Shown here: positions 46,768 to 54,799 of the stretch, piece by piece
Position numbering within the stretch: position 1 is the first letter of the stretch
How the letters are laid out: each line of letters starts with the position of its first letter
Source: Amylostereum areolatum
Lineage: Eukaryota; Basidiomycota; Agaricomycetes; Russulales; Stereaceae
Length of the DNA: 64,000 nt
Direction of reading: 5' to 3'
Assembly: GCA_012932865.1 (NCBI GenBank)
Contig: SAXG01000054.1
Location: forward strand, 248,001 to 312,000
Program-made: the position numbers and the translations under genes
Notes under the pieces: model-generated
The model's database searches: none
What the model was told of the DNA's origin: nothing
The model's input: the letters and a program-made list of their open reading frames with translations, nothing else

Positions 46768-46925
46768 ATGTGCGCGAAACTTTTCGCCAACATGTTGCGC
46801 GCGAGACTTTTTGCGTCATCTTTCTGCGAGACTTTTCGGAATCGTCCGAACTCACGAGACTTTTGATGCCGACCACTGCGAGAAACTTTCTCGTGCAGTC
46901 TTTTCTCGAGAAACTTGCTCTGTGT
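46768..46925. repeat. six degenerate copies of a GCGAGACTTTT motif
   Basis: GCGCGAAACTTTTCG, GCGCGAGACTTTTTGCG, TGCGAGACTTTTCGG, CACGAGACTTTTGATG, TGCGAGAAACTTTCTCG and TCTCGAGAAACTTGC lie in a row at 23-32 nt spacing, 100-250 bp beyond the 3' end of the dioxygenase-like gene. Such subterminal arrays are typical of transposon ends, but no terminal inverted repeat was found. Confidence 0.5.
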
Positions 46926-47020
46926 TCATGTATACTAACTTTTCCAATTTGTATAGCAAATATATGTCTTTCATGGTGCAGAGTACTAGTAAGCTATAAC
47001 TCTATTATGGCCATCCATTG

Positions 47021-50000
47021 TCAATCCTTCCCTACACCGGCATCAGAAACAACTTTGATGCCCCTCTCCGCCAACTTAAAGGCATTCCAAATGTGCTGTG
47101 AGAATGTGATCGCCCATCCACGTGTCATGACACCATTGTGAACTGTTGTCCCATGGAGATAGATGGGGTTATACGCAGCAAGGCTGTCGATGCTTTGTTC
47201 GACGATGACATGGAGAGAAAGATCAACAAAGTTGCCACCAGTGGCAATCACCTTCTTAGCAGCGATAGATGTAGTGCTCTTGCTCTTGTGACGGGTAGAG
47301 CGCCGCGGTGGGGACAGCTGCACAGGTAGACCGCTGACATGGCGATCAATAGTCCAAGAAAAAGCAAACGGTGCAAAGCACTGGTCTGTATGTGATGGGC
47401 TATGCAGAAATACATGATCAATAATGTAGACAGGAGTTAGAAGATCAAGAAACATACGCAGAATATCCCTGTGACATATATCCCTCAGGAGGTGCACGGT
47501 CGGCCAGTGGGAATATGTATTCCTTGCCACGGATGGGGAGTTTATACCCATATCCTAAAGATGTTCTTAGCACTATACACAGCTGTTACAACTTGTCCAA
47601 GGTACTTCATTTCCATTGCCTTATTAGGAAGGACGTCGCTAAACGACGGATTACGACTGTACCCCAGTTCGTAACCGTCTCAACGACGCGACGACGACAG
47701 TGCCACAGATCGTCACCGTCCCGACGACAGTGCCACAGATCGTCACCGTCTCAACGACACAGCCGCGACGGTGACACAGTCTCATCCCCGTAGATACTTG
47801 ATGCGACCGTTGCTCAATGTACATATGTTTACTCGACCTCCTTTCTTATAAAAGGAGGATCATCGAACGAGCCATTCCTCAGCTCGTTCTCTTTGTAAAT
47901 ACAGGACTGTTCTTAATAGAACCTCCTCTTAAAGCTATTAAAGAGAACTCAAAGTAACTAAGTCGAAAGCTCGCCTAAGTCTTCCGAGAAGACTTACTGC
48001 TTCGCTTATCGACTCCAACCTTCGTATAACCGAGACGTCTGGATCACCTGATCCCACCTCTCACACGTACGAGTACTGTAGCCTGAGCCGCTTGTCACGT
48101 GATAAGGACCGTCCTTAACACTAGAACGAGCTCTCCTCTACACTAGCTCACCCTACAGTTTGGCGCAGAGCGTCAAACAAAACACCCACCACGGAGTCAG
48201 CGGAACAACCCGCTGAAAAAAGACCATCAGATTTTGAGATCCCTCAACTCCAATCAAACTGCAGTCGAGACTTCCCTAACGGAAACGAAGATCATCGCTG
48301 GACATTTGACCCCTATCATCTCCTTTTTTACTACGACGGAGCCCTCGTCGCGAAAGAAAGCAAAGGGACATACGCATACCAGTGGAACCCGCCCATATAC
48401 AGATACAACCTTCCCCCAGCAGCAGAATACTTCAAAGATAGATCCAAAAGAGAAAAGGAAGACGGAAGCTACAACAATTCACATTGGAAGCGCCCAGATT
48501 ATTCAAGACCTCATATCGGGCCCCTCTCATCAGAAGAACTCTGGAAACACCCGGACGCACAGAAAGTCGAAGAGAAACCTTACACCGGGAATATTAAGGA
48601 CTACTGGGAATTTGATCCCGATACCGACACAGCCGATACGACAACCGAACCACAGAACCCTCGAACCGAACTCCAGCATCCTCAAGAACCCACAACAGCC
48701 ACACCACCTCCAGAGGAAACCACGCCAGAACCTAAGAGAACTATATCAACTCAAACAGGGTGACCAAGTATGGTTAGACGGAAAAAACCTTAACACGGTA
48801 TACCCGAAAACTAAACTAGCACCAAAGCGGTTTGGCCCATTCAAAATCGAAAAAGTAATAGGACCAGTAACCTATCGCTTAGAACTACCGGCGAAGTGGA
48901 AAGTACATCCGGTATTTCACGCGACACTATTAATTCCGTTCAAAGAAACAGAACAATATGGAGAAGCTTACGAAAAGCCGCCTCCGGAACTAGTAAATGA
49001 TGAAGAACTCTATGAACTAGAAACAATAGTAGCCTCGAAATTAGACAAACGATATTCCGAACCATTACACTACTTCGTAAAATGGAAAGGATACCCAGAC
49101 TCCGGTAACACATGGGAACCAGCATCTAATCTCGAAGGATCAAAAGATGCAATCGCAGAGTTCCACCGGAATAACCCCAAGGCACCGAAGTTACCACCAC
49201 AGCCAATCAAAGATACCAACACAGAAGCCACTGATCGTGACGAAACTGAAGCAACGCAGCAAGAACGAAGACCAGCGAGACGAAAGAAACACAAGACGAA
49301 AGTAAGACACTAAATGAGACTCAACGGCATTCAGGCGAATGCACTGCCAACAAGGGGGAGATAAAAACCCTACGGGTTCAACAAGACAGATCACCAATGT
49401 CCACCACCCCGAACGCAACCAACATCTCCTCTACCAATCAGACCGTCTCACCCAACAATGTCGAACGCATCCGCCTCGTCTGCAACAGAGCACACCACAC
49501 TCAACAGGAACGCACCCTCTGTGGAGACTGCTTCATCGCTCGATCGGCAGCAATCTTCGCAATTAAGTCAGTACCTCCTCCGTCTAGGTCAGGACCAGAC
49601 GGAAGAACAGGGGGTAAGCCGATTAGAAGCATACAGAAGAACCCTAACTGAAGCACCCGGATTCCTCACAGGTGCCAATGCAATCCCCGTGGTCCGGAGC
49701 GACGAAGGTCCCAACACCCGATTCCCCGATACTCGAGAATCAAATAGCCCACATGATAGCCGGAGTAGCGATCGAGCAGGCCAGGCAGCGGATCGACGAC
49801 CTCAGGAGGGAGTCGGCCGACGTCCAGGGCATCCTGGAAGACCACAACAAGATGCTCGACGAAGAACTCCACCAGCTGGACTTGAGGTACCTGACGCTCT
49901 CGACCGAAATGGAGGAACGAGAGGTCAAGCTCCTTCGACGATTCAGGAAGCTAGCGCAGCGGCTATACTCAACGTCGCAGAACTCCGAAAGTTCCTCACT

Positions 50001-53000
50001 GAAGTCGGACTCCGAGTCAACTGGCTCAACTGGGAAAGACATACCTTCCGTGCCGCCTACGAAGGAGAAATCCTCCGAAGACGAATGGAAACTACCGGAG
50101 TTCCCCATATGTCGTCACGCGAAGGCCCCGACATCGACCTCATCTTCCATGGACATCACATCTCCCCGGGCTATACTGTTCGACCCGATCCCATCGCATC
50201 CGCCCTCACCAGACCCCCGTTCCTTCCTAACGCCCCTCCACGACCCGTCACCGCCCCCACGCCACCAGGATCCTTACCCATCCCCGGCATCACCCAGATT
50301 AACCCCGTCCAGCCTCCCATCGCTAGAAACGGATTACCCGGAGAGCAGTTCAGACAGCCCCTGCCAAGAGAGCTATCGGGACAGTCCCTGGTCCTTCCAG
50401 AGCCCGGACAACCGACCGGACGACAGGCCAGCAGTCCGCGACCGATACCTAGGACACCTCCTCGGCTGCCCGCCGTGCCTAGACCGCCAACTCCATTCCC
50501 ACTATCTGCTAGCGACGCTCCCATGCCGTGGCACGGAAACCCCGCCCCCTATCCCTCATTCCTACGTCCGCACCCCGACCACGCTCGAGATCCCGTCACC
50601 CAGGATCCCCGAGTCACCGCACAGCGACGTAAACATGATTCTGTCGACCCCGACGGAAGACCGTTCAAGCGGATCAGAGAGTTCAGACTCCCCGATGCAT
50701 CGGGTGAGGAAGAACTTCAAGGAACTCAAGAAGATAGTCGATCGGATGATGGAAGACCGCGCTCGCCGGAGACAGGAACTCAACCTAACGGACGAGTCGG
50801 ACAGTTCAGCGGACGAATCGGACAGCTCGGCGAACAAATCGGAGAAGGACGACAGGACGAAGGAAGTAGCCGAGAATCCCTCGGACCCATGGAGCGACGA
50901 ACCAATCACGTGGACGCAAGAGAAGTGGGACGCGATTCCCTCGAAGCCGCGGAAACGCTGCTGGAAATGCGGCAAGCGAGGCCATCTCCGCCGAGATTGT
51001 CCCCGTCGCAAGGGCGCTCCCCCTCACTTCCCCCGATCTCGGTCCTGCTATCCCCTCCGACCACAGACTCCTCTTCCTCACCCTCGCCCGGACCGTCCGG
51101 ATATCAGTTACGGTCCAGGAACACTGATGTCCCACCCCCACCTCCGACGTACCGACGCTACCGCCCGCGCCCACAGGCAGCTTCTGGGATTCCTCACGCG
51201 ACGCGAGAGCCTGACGCACGAAGCCGCCCAACACGCCACTGAGCAGTGGCTGTATTGGGAGGACGCAATGCTCCGCACTCAACGAGAACCCCCCTCACGC
51301 TTCAATCACTCCTGGCGCGTCGACGATCTCTTCTGGAAGGAAGCAGATTGGGACTTGCAGGAAGCGGAGGAGTCGAAGGATCACTGGCCGGAACCCTGGT
51401 AAGCGCGCGGACAGACTTCACCCATCACACGCACTCGGACTATTTCTCCCATCACCATTTACGTCTCCATCTCGCTCCCATCATCCCGCCTTTACGATTT
51501 CTCCTTACGATACTCCTCGGACTGATCACGGACTGCGCCCTCACTCGCACGCATATTTTCCTCGGACTTCTCTACTGTACGGGTTCCTATCGCTATGAGG
51601 AAGGCGAAACTTTTGGCATCTTTCCCTGCGACGCGCTGGACGCGTCACTTACTTACGACTCGTGTTTGATTATGTACGATATTCCCGCTTACGATTGACG
51701 GCAATGATTACATCATTGCCCCTCCACATCGCAAGCATAAAAGGAAAGCCACAGCGACAACGACATCCTCAGACATCGTCTAACAAAACCCACTCGCACC
51801 ACCCAAACCTACCAAAATGTCTTCTACTCTCACCTCGTCCTCGCGTAACCTCTCCACCACCGACTCCACTCCTCCTACCACTCCTCCTCCCTCGCCCGTC
51901 CCATCGCGCACTCCCATGCCCGACCCACGCGACGAAGAACTCCTTCGTCATCTCAAGCGAGTCACGGAACTCCTAAACCGTCCGGACGTCGCTCGCGCCA
52001 TGAAGAGGCCGAGAAGCCTCGACGAAGAAGCTATGCAAGAATCGAAGCGAAGATGCGGCATCCGCGGACTCTTCCAAAAGCATGGACCCCGGTTCAAGAG
52101 CCCGGATCACGCGACGACGGTGAGGATAGGGCATCGGTTAGGGGCTACTACTATAGATGAAGAGGACCTGAAAGTAGTAGAGGCGTTGTTAAAGCGATAG
52201 AATAGAATTCTATCGTTGAGGTCCGGGCAAGGATATAAAGAGTGAACATCAAAAAACGACAAACCCAGAAGCATGATGCAATCAGCGCAATCACCCGATC
52301 TATCGATCTTCAATACGCCCACTCCTCGATGGCTCATCGCCGTCGTCAGCATCATCGTAGGACTTACGATCCTCACCTTCCTCGCATCAACCATATTCCT
52401 TCTCCAATGGCGAAGAGCGAGCGATCGACAGCATGTCCAAGAGATCCCTCTAGAACCGCTTCGATTCAGGAATCTACGAGACGTAGATTCTAGAGAGGGG
52501 GATAGTGTTACAACTTGTCCAAGGTACTTCATTTCCATTGCCTTATTAGGAAGGACGTCGCTAAACGACGGATTACGACTGTACCCCAGTTCGTAACCGT
52601 CTCAACGACGCGACGACGACAGTGCCACAGATCGTCACCGTCCCGACGACAGTGCCACAGATCGTCACCGTCTCAACGACACAGCCGCGACGGTGCCACA
52701 GTCTCATCCCCGTAGATACTTGATGCGACCGTTGCTCAATGTACATATGTTTACTCGACCTCCTTTCTTATAAAAGGAGGATCATCGAACGAGCCATTCC
52801 TCAGCTCGTTCTCTTTGTAAATACAGGACTGTTCTTAATAGAACCTCCTCTTAAAGCTATTAAAGAGAACTCAAAGTAACTAAGTCGAAAGCTCGCCTAA
52901 GTCTTCCGAGAAGACTTACTGCTTCGCTTATCGACTCCAACCTTCGTATAACCGAGACGTCTGGATCACCTGATCCCACCTCTCACACGTACGAGTACTG

Positions 53001-54324
53001 TAGCCTGAGCCGCTTGTCACGTGATAAGGACCGTCCTTAACAACAGCAGCAGATATAATACACATATACCTTGCTCAATATGACGTGTCGCCATGGAAGG
53101 CATACCTGCCTTATCTAGGGATGCCTCCACAGCATCCACCACTTCTTTCGGCATCCGTGCACGTATAAATGCCCACATCATCGAAAATCCAGCAAGGGCA
53201 TCAGTGTCACGCTTCTCAGCCTGCAAAGGTGTGATGGAGTCCCTGGTGAAGCTCTTTGCAAGGCCCCAGACCCGAGCATGGCGTGGACCAGCATTCCATC
53301 CAAGCTGCACAAGGTTCCCCTTATGGTTGGGCTGGTAATCATGTGTTAGCATTATGGTGATGGTTACAAAAAGTGGAAGCTCTAACCCGAACATTGCGAC
53401 GGTCAGCAACGGCCTGGCTAACAACAGAAGATAGCCACTCCATAAATGAAGCAACCTCACTTTCCTCCATCCCATACCCGGCAGAGATGTTGCGTAGGAC
53501 CACAAGCTCAATCTTGAAGTGTATCATAGAATGACATGCTTGTAGCTTGCCGTCAGGAACTGCAGAGCCAAATGTTAACATAGTTGGAAAAATAAAGCAT
53601 ATACATACACACCTGCAGGCTGCCCCTCTTCCTCAGCAATAAAGATGACAGACTTATTCTGTGGCACAAGATAAAATCCAGGTGCTGCCTTGCCGCCAGG
53701 AGTAAATGTGATACCGCCTGGTGCATCATAGAGGAGGGTATTGCGGGGCACAGGTGACTCTCCACGGTGACGAACAATGACCTCGACGTTGGGAGCAGCA
53801 ATGAAATCTTTTAACGTGCATGGAGAATGGTCAAGCCCAAAATCTTTGATCTAGAAATAAATTGAATCAGCACAAACATGAGCACAAAAAAGGGGTATCC
53901 ATACAAGGCGGCGCTTGTCATAGTGCATAGCAGTAGATCCTAAGGCAGAATCACTACGTCGGCCTTGGGAAGTATGCTCCTGGCGAGCCTGCTTGATGGC
54001 TATAGCCTGAGAGTTGCCGTTCTTTGCAAGACGCCCTATAATGCCCATAAAAGCTACAATCTAAATCCAGGAGGTGAGAGGGACTTCATAGACATTTAGC
54101 CAGGCAGAAAGATGGCATACCTTCATATCTTTCAACCCTACCCCTTTAAGATAGTTGGCAAACTCTGCCAGTGCAGCAACATCACCTGTAGCAAAAGCAG
54201 CACTGCTGATGAGCTGGCAGGCTTTGCTGTTCTGTAGCAGAGTAGAAATGGCTAAAAGGGGCCTAAACAATTTGAATTAGTCTTACAGAGATAGTCTCTC
54301 ACCTTTTTGCTGGGCAGATGACAT
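47021..54324 (-). CDS. probable 2-oxoglutarate/Fe(II) dioxygenase-like protein, split by a retrotransposon in an intron
   Basis: Start MSSAQQK at 54324. Exons give PLLAISTLLQNSKACQLISS, IVAFMGIIGRLAKNGNSQAI, IKDFGLDHSPCTLKDFIAAP, VPDGKLQACHSMIHFKIEL V, PNHKGNLVQLGWNAGPRHAR, DALAGFSMMWAFIRARMPKE, then YGYKLPIRGKEYIFPLADRA PPEGYMSQ. The C-terminal part contains SHTDQCFAPFAFSWTIDR (an HxD), GGNFVDLSLHVIVEQ, NPIYLHGTTVHNGVMTRGWA (candidate distal His and Arg). This pattern fits a double-stranded beta-helix dioxygenase of the type expanded in mushroom genomes and linked to TET/JBP-like enzymes; the assignment is inference. The 51-nt intron after HIEQ (donor at 53069, acceptor ending 47555) now contains the whole LTR element. 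No exon is broken, so splicing could still produce the protein. Confidence 0.6.
47579..47583. repeat. target-site duplication ACAGC (left)
   Basis: ACAGC immediately before the 5' LTR. The identical ACAGC follows the 3' LTR at 53043-53047. Removing the element and one copy restores an intron of exactly 51 nt. Confidence 0.93.
47584..48120 (+). repeat. 5' LTR
   Basis: 537 bp, TGTTACAACTTG...GTCCTTAACA. It contains a tandem pair of a 31-bp unit (ACGACAGTGCCACAGATCGTCACCGTC..., 47692-47755) and a TATAAAA box at 47847-47853. The only difference found from the 3' LTR is GGTGACACAG here versus GGTGCCACAG there. Confidence 0.95.
47847..47890 (+). promoter_or_regulatory. LTR promoter and predicted transcript 5' end
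   Basis: TATAAAA at 47847-47853. Bases 47881-47890 (AGCTCGTTCT), 34 nt after the TATA box start, are the exact reverse complement of the sequence just inside the LTR (48123-48132). If transcription starts at 47881, the RNA 5' end can anneal to the primer-binding site. Confidence 0.55.
48123..48132 (+). other. candidate self-priming primer-binding site
   Basis: AGAACGAGCT, two bases inside the LTR end, complementary over 10 nt to the predicted RNA 5' end at 47881. This is the Tf1-type self-priming arrangement known from some chromoviruses. No obvious tRNA 3'-end complement was recognised next to the LTR. Confidence 0.5.
48125..48763 (+). CDS. leader ORF without ATG (gag remnant?)
   Basis: An open frame of 212 codons from just inside the LTR to a TGA at 48761. 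It looks protein-like (KRPSDFEIPQLQSNCSRDF; DHRWTFDPYHLLFYYDGALV; SSEELWKHPDAQKVEEK; IKDYWEFDPDTDT) and ends Thr/Pro-rich. No ATG occurs in any frame between the predicted transcript start (47881) and 48770. Its position suggests the N-terminal part of gag, followed after an internal deletion by integrase sequence in a different frame. Initiation would have to be non-AUG. No homologous domain is recognised. Confidence 0.4.
   Translation, partial: NELSSTLAHPTVWRRASNKTPTTESAEQPAEKRPSDFEIPQLQSNCSRDFPNGNEDHRWTFDPYHLLFYYDGALVAKESKGTYAYQWNPPIYRYNLPPAAEYFKDRSKREKEDGSYNNSHWKRPDYSRPHIGPLSSEELWKHPDAQKVEEKPYTGNIKDYWEFDPDTDTADTTTEPQNPRTELQHPQEPTTATPPPEETTPEPKRTISTQTG
48729..49313 (+). pseudogene. integrase C-terminal domain and chromodomain (pol remnant)
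   Basis: From about NLRELYQLKQGDQVWLDGKN, the frame reads the gypsy integrase C-terminal (GPF/Y-type) segment: APKRFGPFKIEKVIGPVTYR LELPAKWKVHPVFHATLLIPF. A chromodomain follows (YELETIVASKLDKRYSEPLH YFVKWKGYPDSGNTWEPASNL, helix AIAEFHRNN). The catalytic core, RT and RNase H are missing upstream; the joint lies near 48725-48730. It ends with a Glu/Lys/Arg-rich tail and TAA at 49311. Chromodomains target integration to modified histones in chromoviruses. Confidence 0.88.
49352..49367 (+). other. internal polypurine tract after pol
   Basis: AAGGGGGAGATAAAAA lies 38 bp after the pol stop codon, the place where a simple gypsy element would have its plus-strand primer followed by the 3' LTR. Here a further 3.1 kb intervenes. 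Confidence 0.45.
49458..51242 (+). CDS. retroelement ORF-A, 594 codons, overlapping ORF-B
   Basis: Starts at ATG 49458 (MSNASASSATEHTTLN). The protein-like N-terminus includes SSQLSQYLLRLGQDQTEEQG VSRLEAYRRTLTEAPGFLTG. A middle segment reads AELRKFLTEVGLRVNWLNWE RHTFRAAYEGEILRRRM, then a long Pro-rich stretch, PFKRIREFRLPD, and a C-terminus with SGYQLRSRN and poly-Pro. It overlaps ORF-B, in another frame, for about 1.57 kb. A further small ATG frame (49397, MSTTPNATNISSTNQTV) overlaps its start. No known domain. It may be translated separately, or its first part may be joined to ORF-B by frameshifting. Confidence 0.5.
   Translation: MSNASASSATEHTTLNRNAPSVETASSLDRQQSSQLSQYLLRLGQDQTEEQGVSRLEAYRRTLTEAPGFLTGANAIPVVRSDEGPNTRFPDTRESNSPHDSRSSDRAGQAADRRPQEGVGRRPGHPGRPQQDARRRTPPAGLEVPDALDRNGGTRGQAPSTIQEASAAAILNVAELRKFLTEVGLRVNWLNWERHTFRAAYEGEILRRRMETTGVPHMSSREGPDIDLIFHGHHISPGYTVRPDPIASALTRPPFLPNAPPRPVTAPTPPGSLPIPGITQINPVQPPIARNGLPGEQFRQPLPRELSGQSLVLPEPGQPTGRQASSPRPIPRTPPRLPAVPRPPTPFPLSASDAPMPWHGNPAPYPSFLRPHPDHARDPVTQDPRVTAQRRKHDSVDPDGRPFKRIREFRLPDASGEEELQGTQEDSRSDDGRPRSPETGTQPNGRVGQFSGRIGQLGEQIGEGRQDEGSSRESLGPMERRTNHVDAREVGRDSLEAAETLLEMRQARPSPPRLSPSQGRSPSLPPISVLLSPPTTDSSSSPSPGPSGYQLRSRNTDVPPPPPTYRRYRPRPQAASGIPHATREPDARSRPTRH
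49672..51402 (+). CDS. retroelement ORF-B, gag-like coiled coil with CCHC knuckle
   Basis: The frame is open from 49648; first ATG at 49678 (a GTG sits at 49672). Strong coiled coil near the N-terminus: AHMIAGVAIEQARQRIDDLR, LEDHNKMLDEELHQLDLRYL, EREVKLLRRFRKLAQRLY. A Ser/Pro-rich middle is followed by a charged helix (KNFKELKKIVDRMMEDRARR) and the zinc knuckle CWKCGKRGHLRRDC (CX2CX4HX4C). The C-terminal region is conserved-looking (LTHEAAQHATEQWLYWEDAM, NHSWRVDDLFWKEADWDL). It resembles a Gag nucleocapsid protein but lies downstream of pol, the reverse of the usual gypsy order. Confidence 0.65.
   Translation: MPMQSPWSGATKVPTPDSPILENQIAHMIAGVAIEQARQRIDDLRRESADVQGILEDHNKMLDEELHQLDLRYLTLSTEMEEREVKLLRRFRKLAQRLYSTSQNSESSSLKSDSESTGSTGKDIPSVPPTKEKSSEDEWKLPEFPICRHAKAPTSTSSSMDITSPRAILFDPIPSHPPSPDPRSFLTPLHDPSPPPRHQDPYPSPASPRLTPSSLPSLETDYPESSSDSPCQESYRDSPWSFQSPDNRPDDRPAVRDRYLGHLLGCPPCLDRQLHSHYLLATLPCRGTETPPPIPHSYVRTPTTLEIPSPRIPESPHSDVNMILSTPTEDRSSGSESSDSPMHRVRKNFKELKKIVDRMMEDRARRRQELNLTDESDSSADESDSSANKSEKDDRTKEVAENPSDPWSDEPITWTQEKWDAIPSKPRKRCWKCGKRGHLRRDCPRRKGAPPHFPRSRSCYPLRPQTPLPHPRPDRPDISYGPGTLMSHPHLRRTDATARAHRQLLGFLTRRESLTHEAAQHATEQWLYWEDAMLRTQREPPSRFNHSWRVDDLFWKEADWDLQEAEESKDHWPEPW
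51817..52200 (+). CDS. retroelement ORF-C, 127 codons
   Basis: ATG with a good purine context (AAAATGTC). A Ser/Thr/Pro-rich N-terminus is followed by a helix (DEELLRHLKRVTELLNRPDV ARAMKRPRS), a basic patch (QESKRRCGIRGLFQKH) and a final short helix (EEDLKVVEALLKR). No domain is recognised. It lies between ORF-B and the membrane ORF on the same strand. Confidence 0.45.
   Translation: MSSTLTSSSRNLSTTDSTPPTTPPPSPVPSRTPMPDPRDEELLRHLKRVTELLNRPDVARAMKRPRSLDEEAMQESKRRCGIRGLFQKHGPRFKSPDHATTVRIGHRLGATTIDEEDLKVVEALLKR
52273..52596 (+). CDS. retroelement ORF-D, small single-pass membrane protein
   Basis: 107 codons. After 18 polar residues comes one clear membrane helix (WLIAVVSIIVGLTILTFLAS TIFLLQW), then a basic and polar cytosolic-type tail (RRASDRQHVQEIPLEPL). 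The frame runs past the polypurine tract and ends 91 bp inside the 3' LTR, so its C-terminus is LTR-encoded. Its place just before the 3' LTR is where envelope genes sit in retroviruses, but it is far too small for an envelope protein and no ectodomain is seen. Confidence 0.45.
   Translation: MMQSAQSPDLSIFNTPTPRWLIAVVSIIVGLTILTFLASTIFLLQWRRASDRQHVQEIPLEPLRFRNLRDVDSREGDSVTTCPRYFISIALLGRTSLNDGLRLYPSS
52492..52505 (+). other. 3' polypurine tract
   Basis: AGAGAGGGGGATAG directly before the TGTTA of the 3' LTR, the expected plus-strand primer. Confidence 0.75.
52506..53042 (+). repeat. 3' LTR
   Basis: 537 bp, same ends as the 5' LTR. The element's membrane-protein ORF runs 91 bp into it. Confidence 0.95.
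53043..53047. repeat. target-site duplication ACAGC (right)
   Basis: Right-hand copy; pairs with 47579-47583. Confidence 0.93.
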
Positions 54325-54552
54325 AGTAGTAGGGGAGAATGTAGTGGTAGCTAGCAGAGGCAGAGGTTGGCCCCGGAAATCTGAATCTGAATACCGTGGG
54401 AATTTTTCCCCAGAAATGGAAACAATCATCTTGCTAGCTCATCACACTGTTACAACAGCCACTCGAGAAAGATAAAACAGCTACACACATTCTGTGCATG
54501 CTAGCACCACACATTTATCTGCATCCTTACCCCTTCTTTCTTCCACTGCTAT

Positions 54553-54799
54553 CGACACGCCTGCACCGACACGCCTGCGGCCGACACGCCTGCGCCGACA
54601 CGCCTGCGCCGACACGCCTGCGCCGACACGCCTGCGCCGACACGCCTGCGCCGACACGCCTGCGCCGACACGCCTGCGCCGACACGCCTGCGCCGACACG
54701 CCTGCGCCGACACGCCTGCGCCGACACGCCTGCGCCGACACGCCTGCGCCGACACGCCTGCGCCGACACGCCTGCGCCGACACACCTGCGCCGACGCCG
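54553..54799. repeat. 14-bp minisatellite (CGACACGCCTGCGC)n
   Basis: About 17 nearly perfect copies of CGACACGCCTGCGC, with variants at the first two (GCAC, GCGGC) and last copies. Because 14 is not a multiple of three, all frames stay open and give long spurious peptides on both strands. Confidence 0.95.

Larger units (their letters stand above)
47584..53042 (+). mobile_element. LTR retrotransposon (Ty3/gypsy chromovirus), internally deleted, with an extra 3' module
   Basis: 5,459 bp bounded by 537-bp direct LTRs that start TGTTA and end TAACA, with a 5-bp target duplication. Internal order: predicted self-priming site, ATG-free leader ORF, integrase C-terminus with chromodomain, a polypurine tract, then a 3-kb module with four ORFs, the 3' polypurine tract and the 3' LTR. 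Protease, RT, RNase H and the integrase catalytic core are absent, so the copy is non-autonomous. The LTRs differ at a single base that I could find, so the insertion is recent. It is inserted antisense in an intron of a minus-strand gene. Confidence 0.92.

Noticed and set aside
48234..48730. Continuation of the integrase frame upstream of 48729 as protein
   Set aside because: The Thr/Lys/Pro-rich translation looks like an off-frame reading. The neighbouring frame (48125-48763) is more protein-like there.
52273..52596. ORF-D as a retroviral-type envelope protein
   Set aside because: It has one membrane helix and about 100 residues, with no signal peptide, ectodomain or cleavage site; position alone is not enough.
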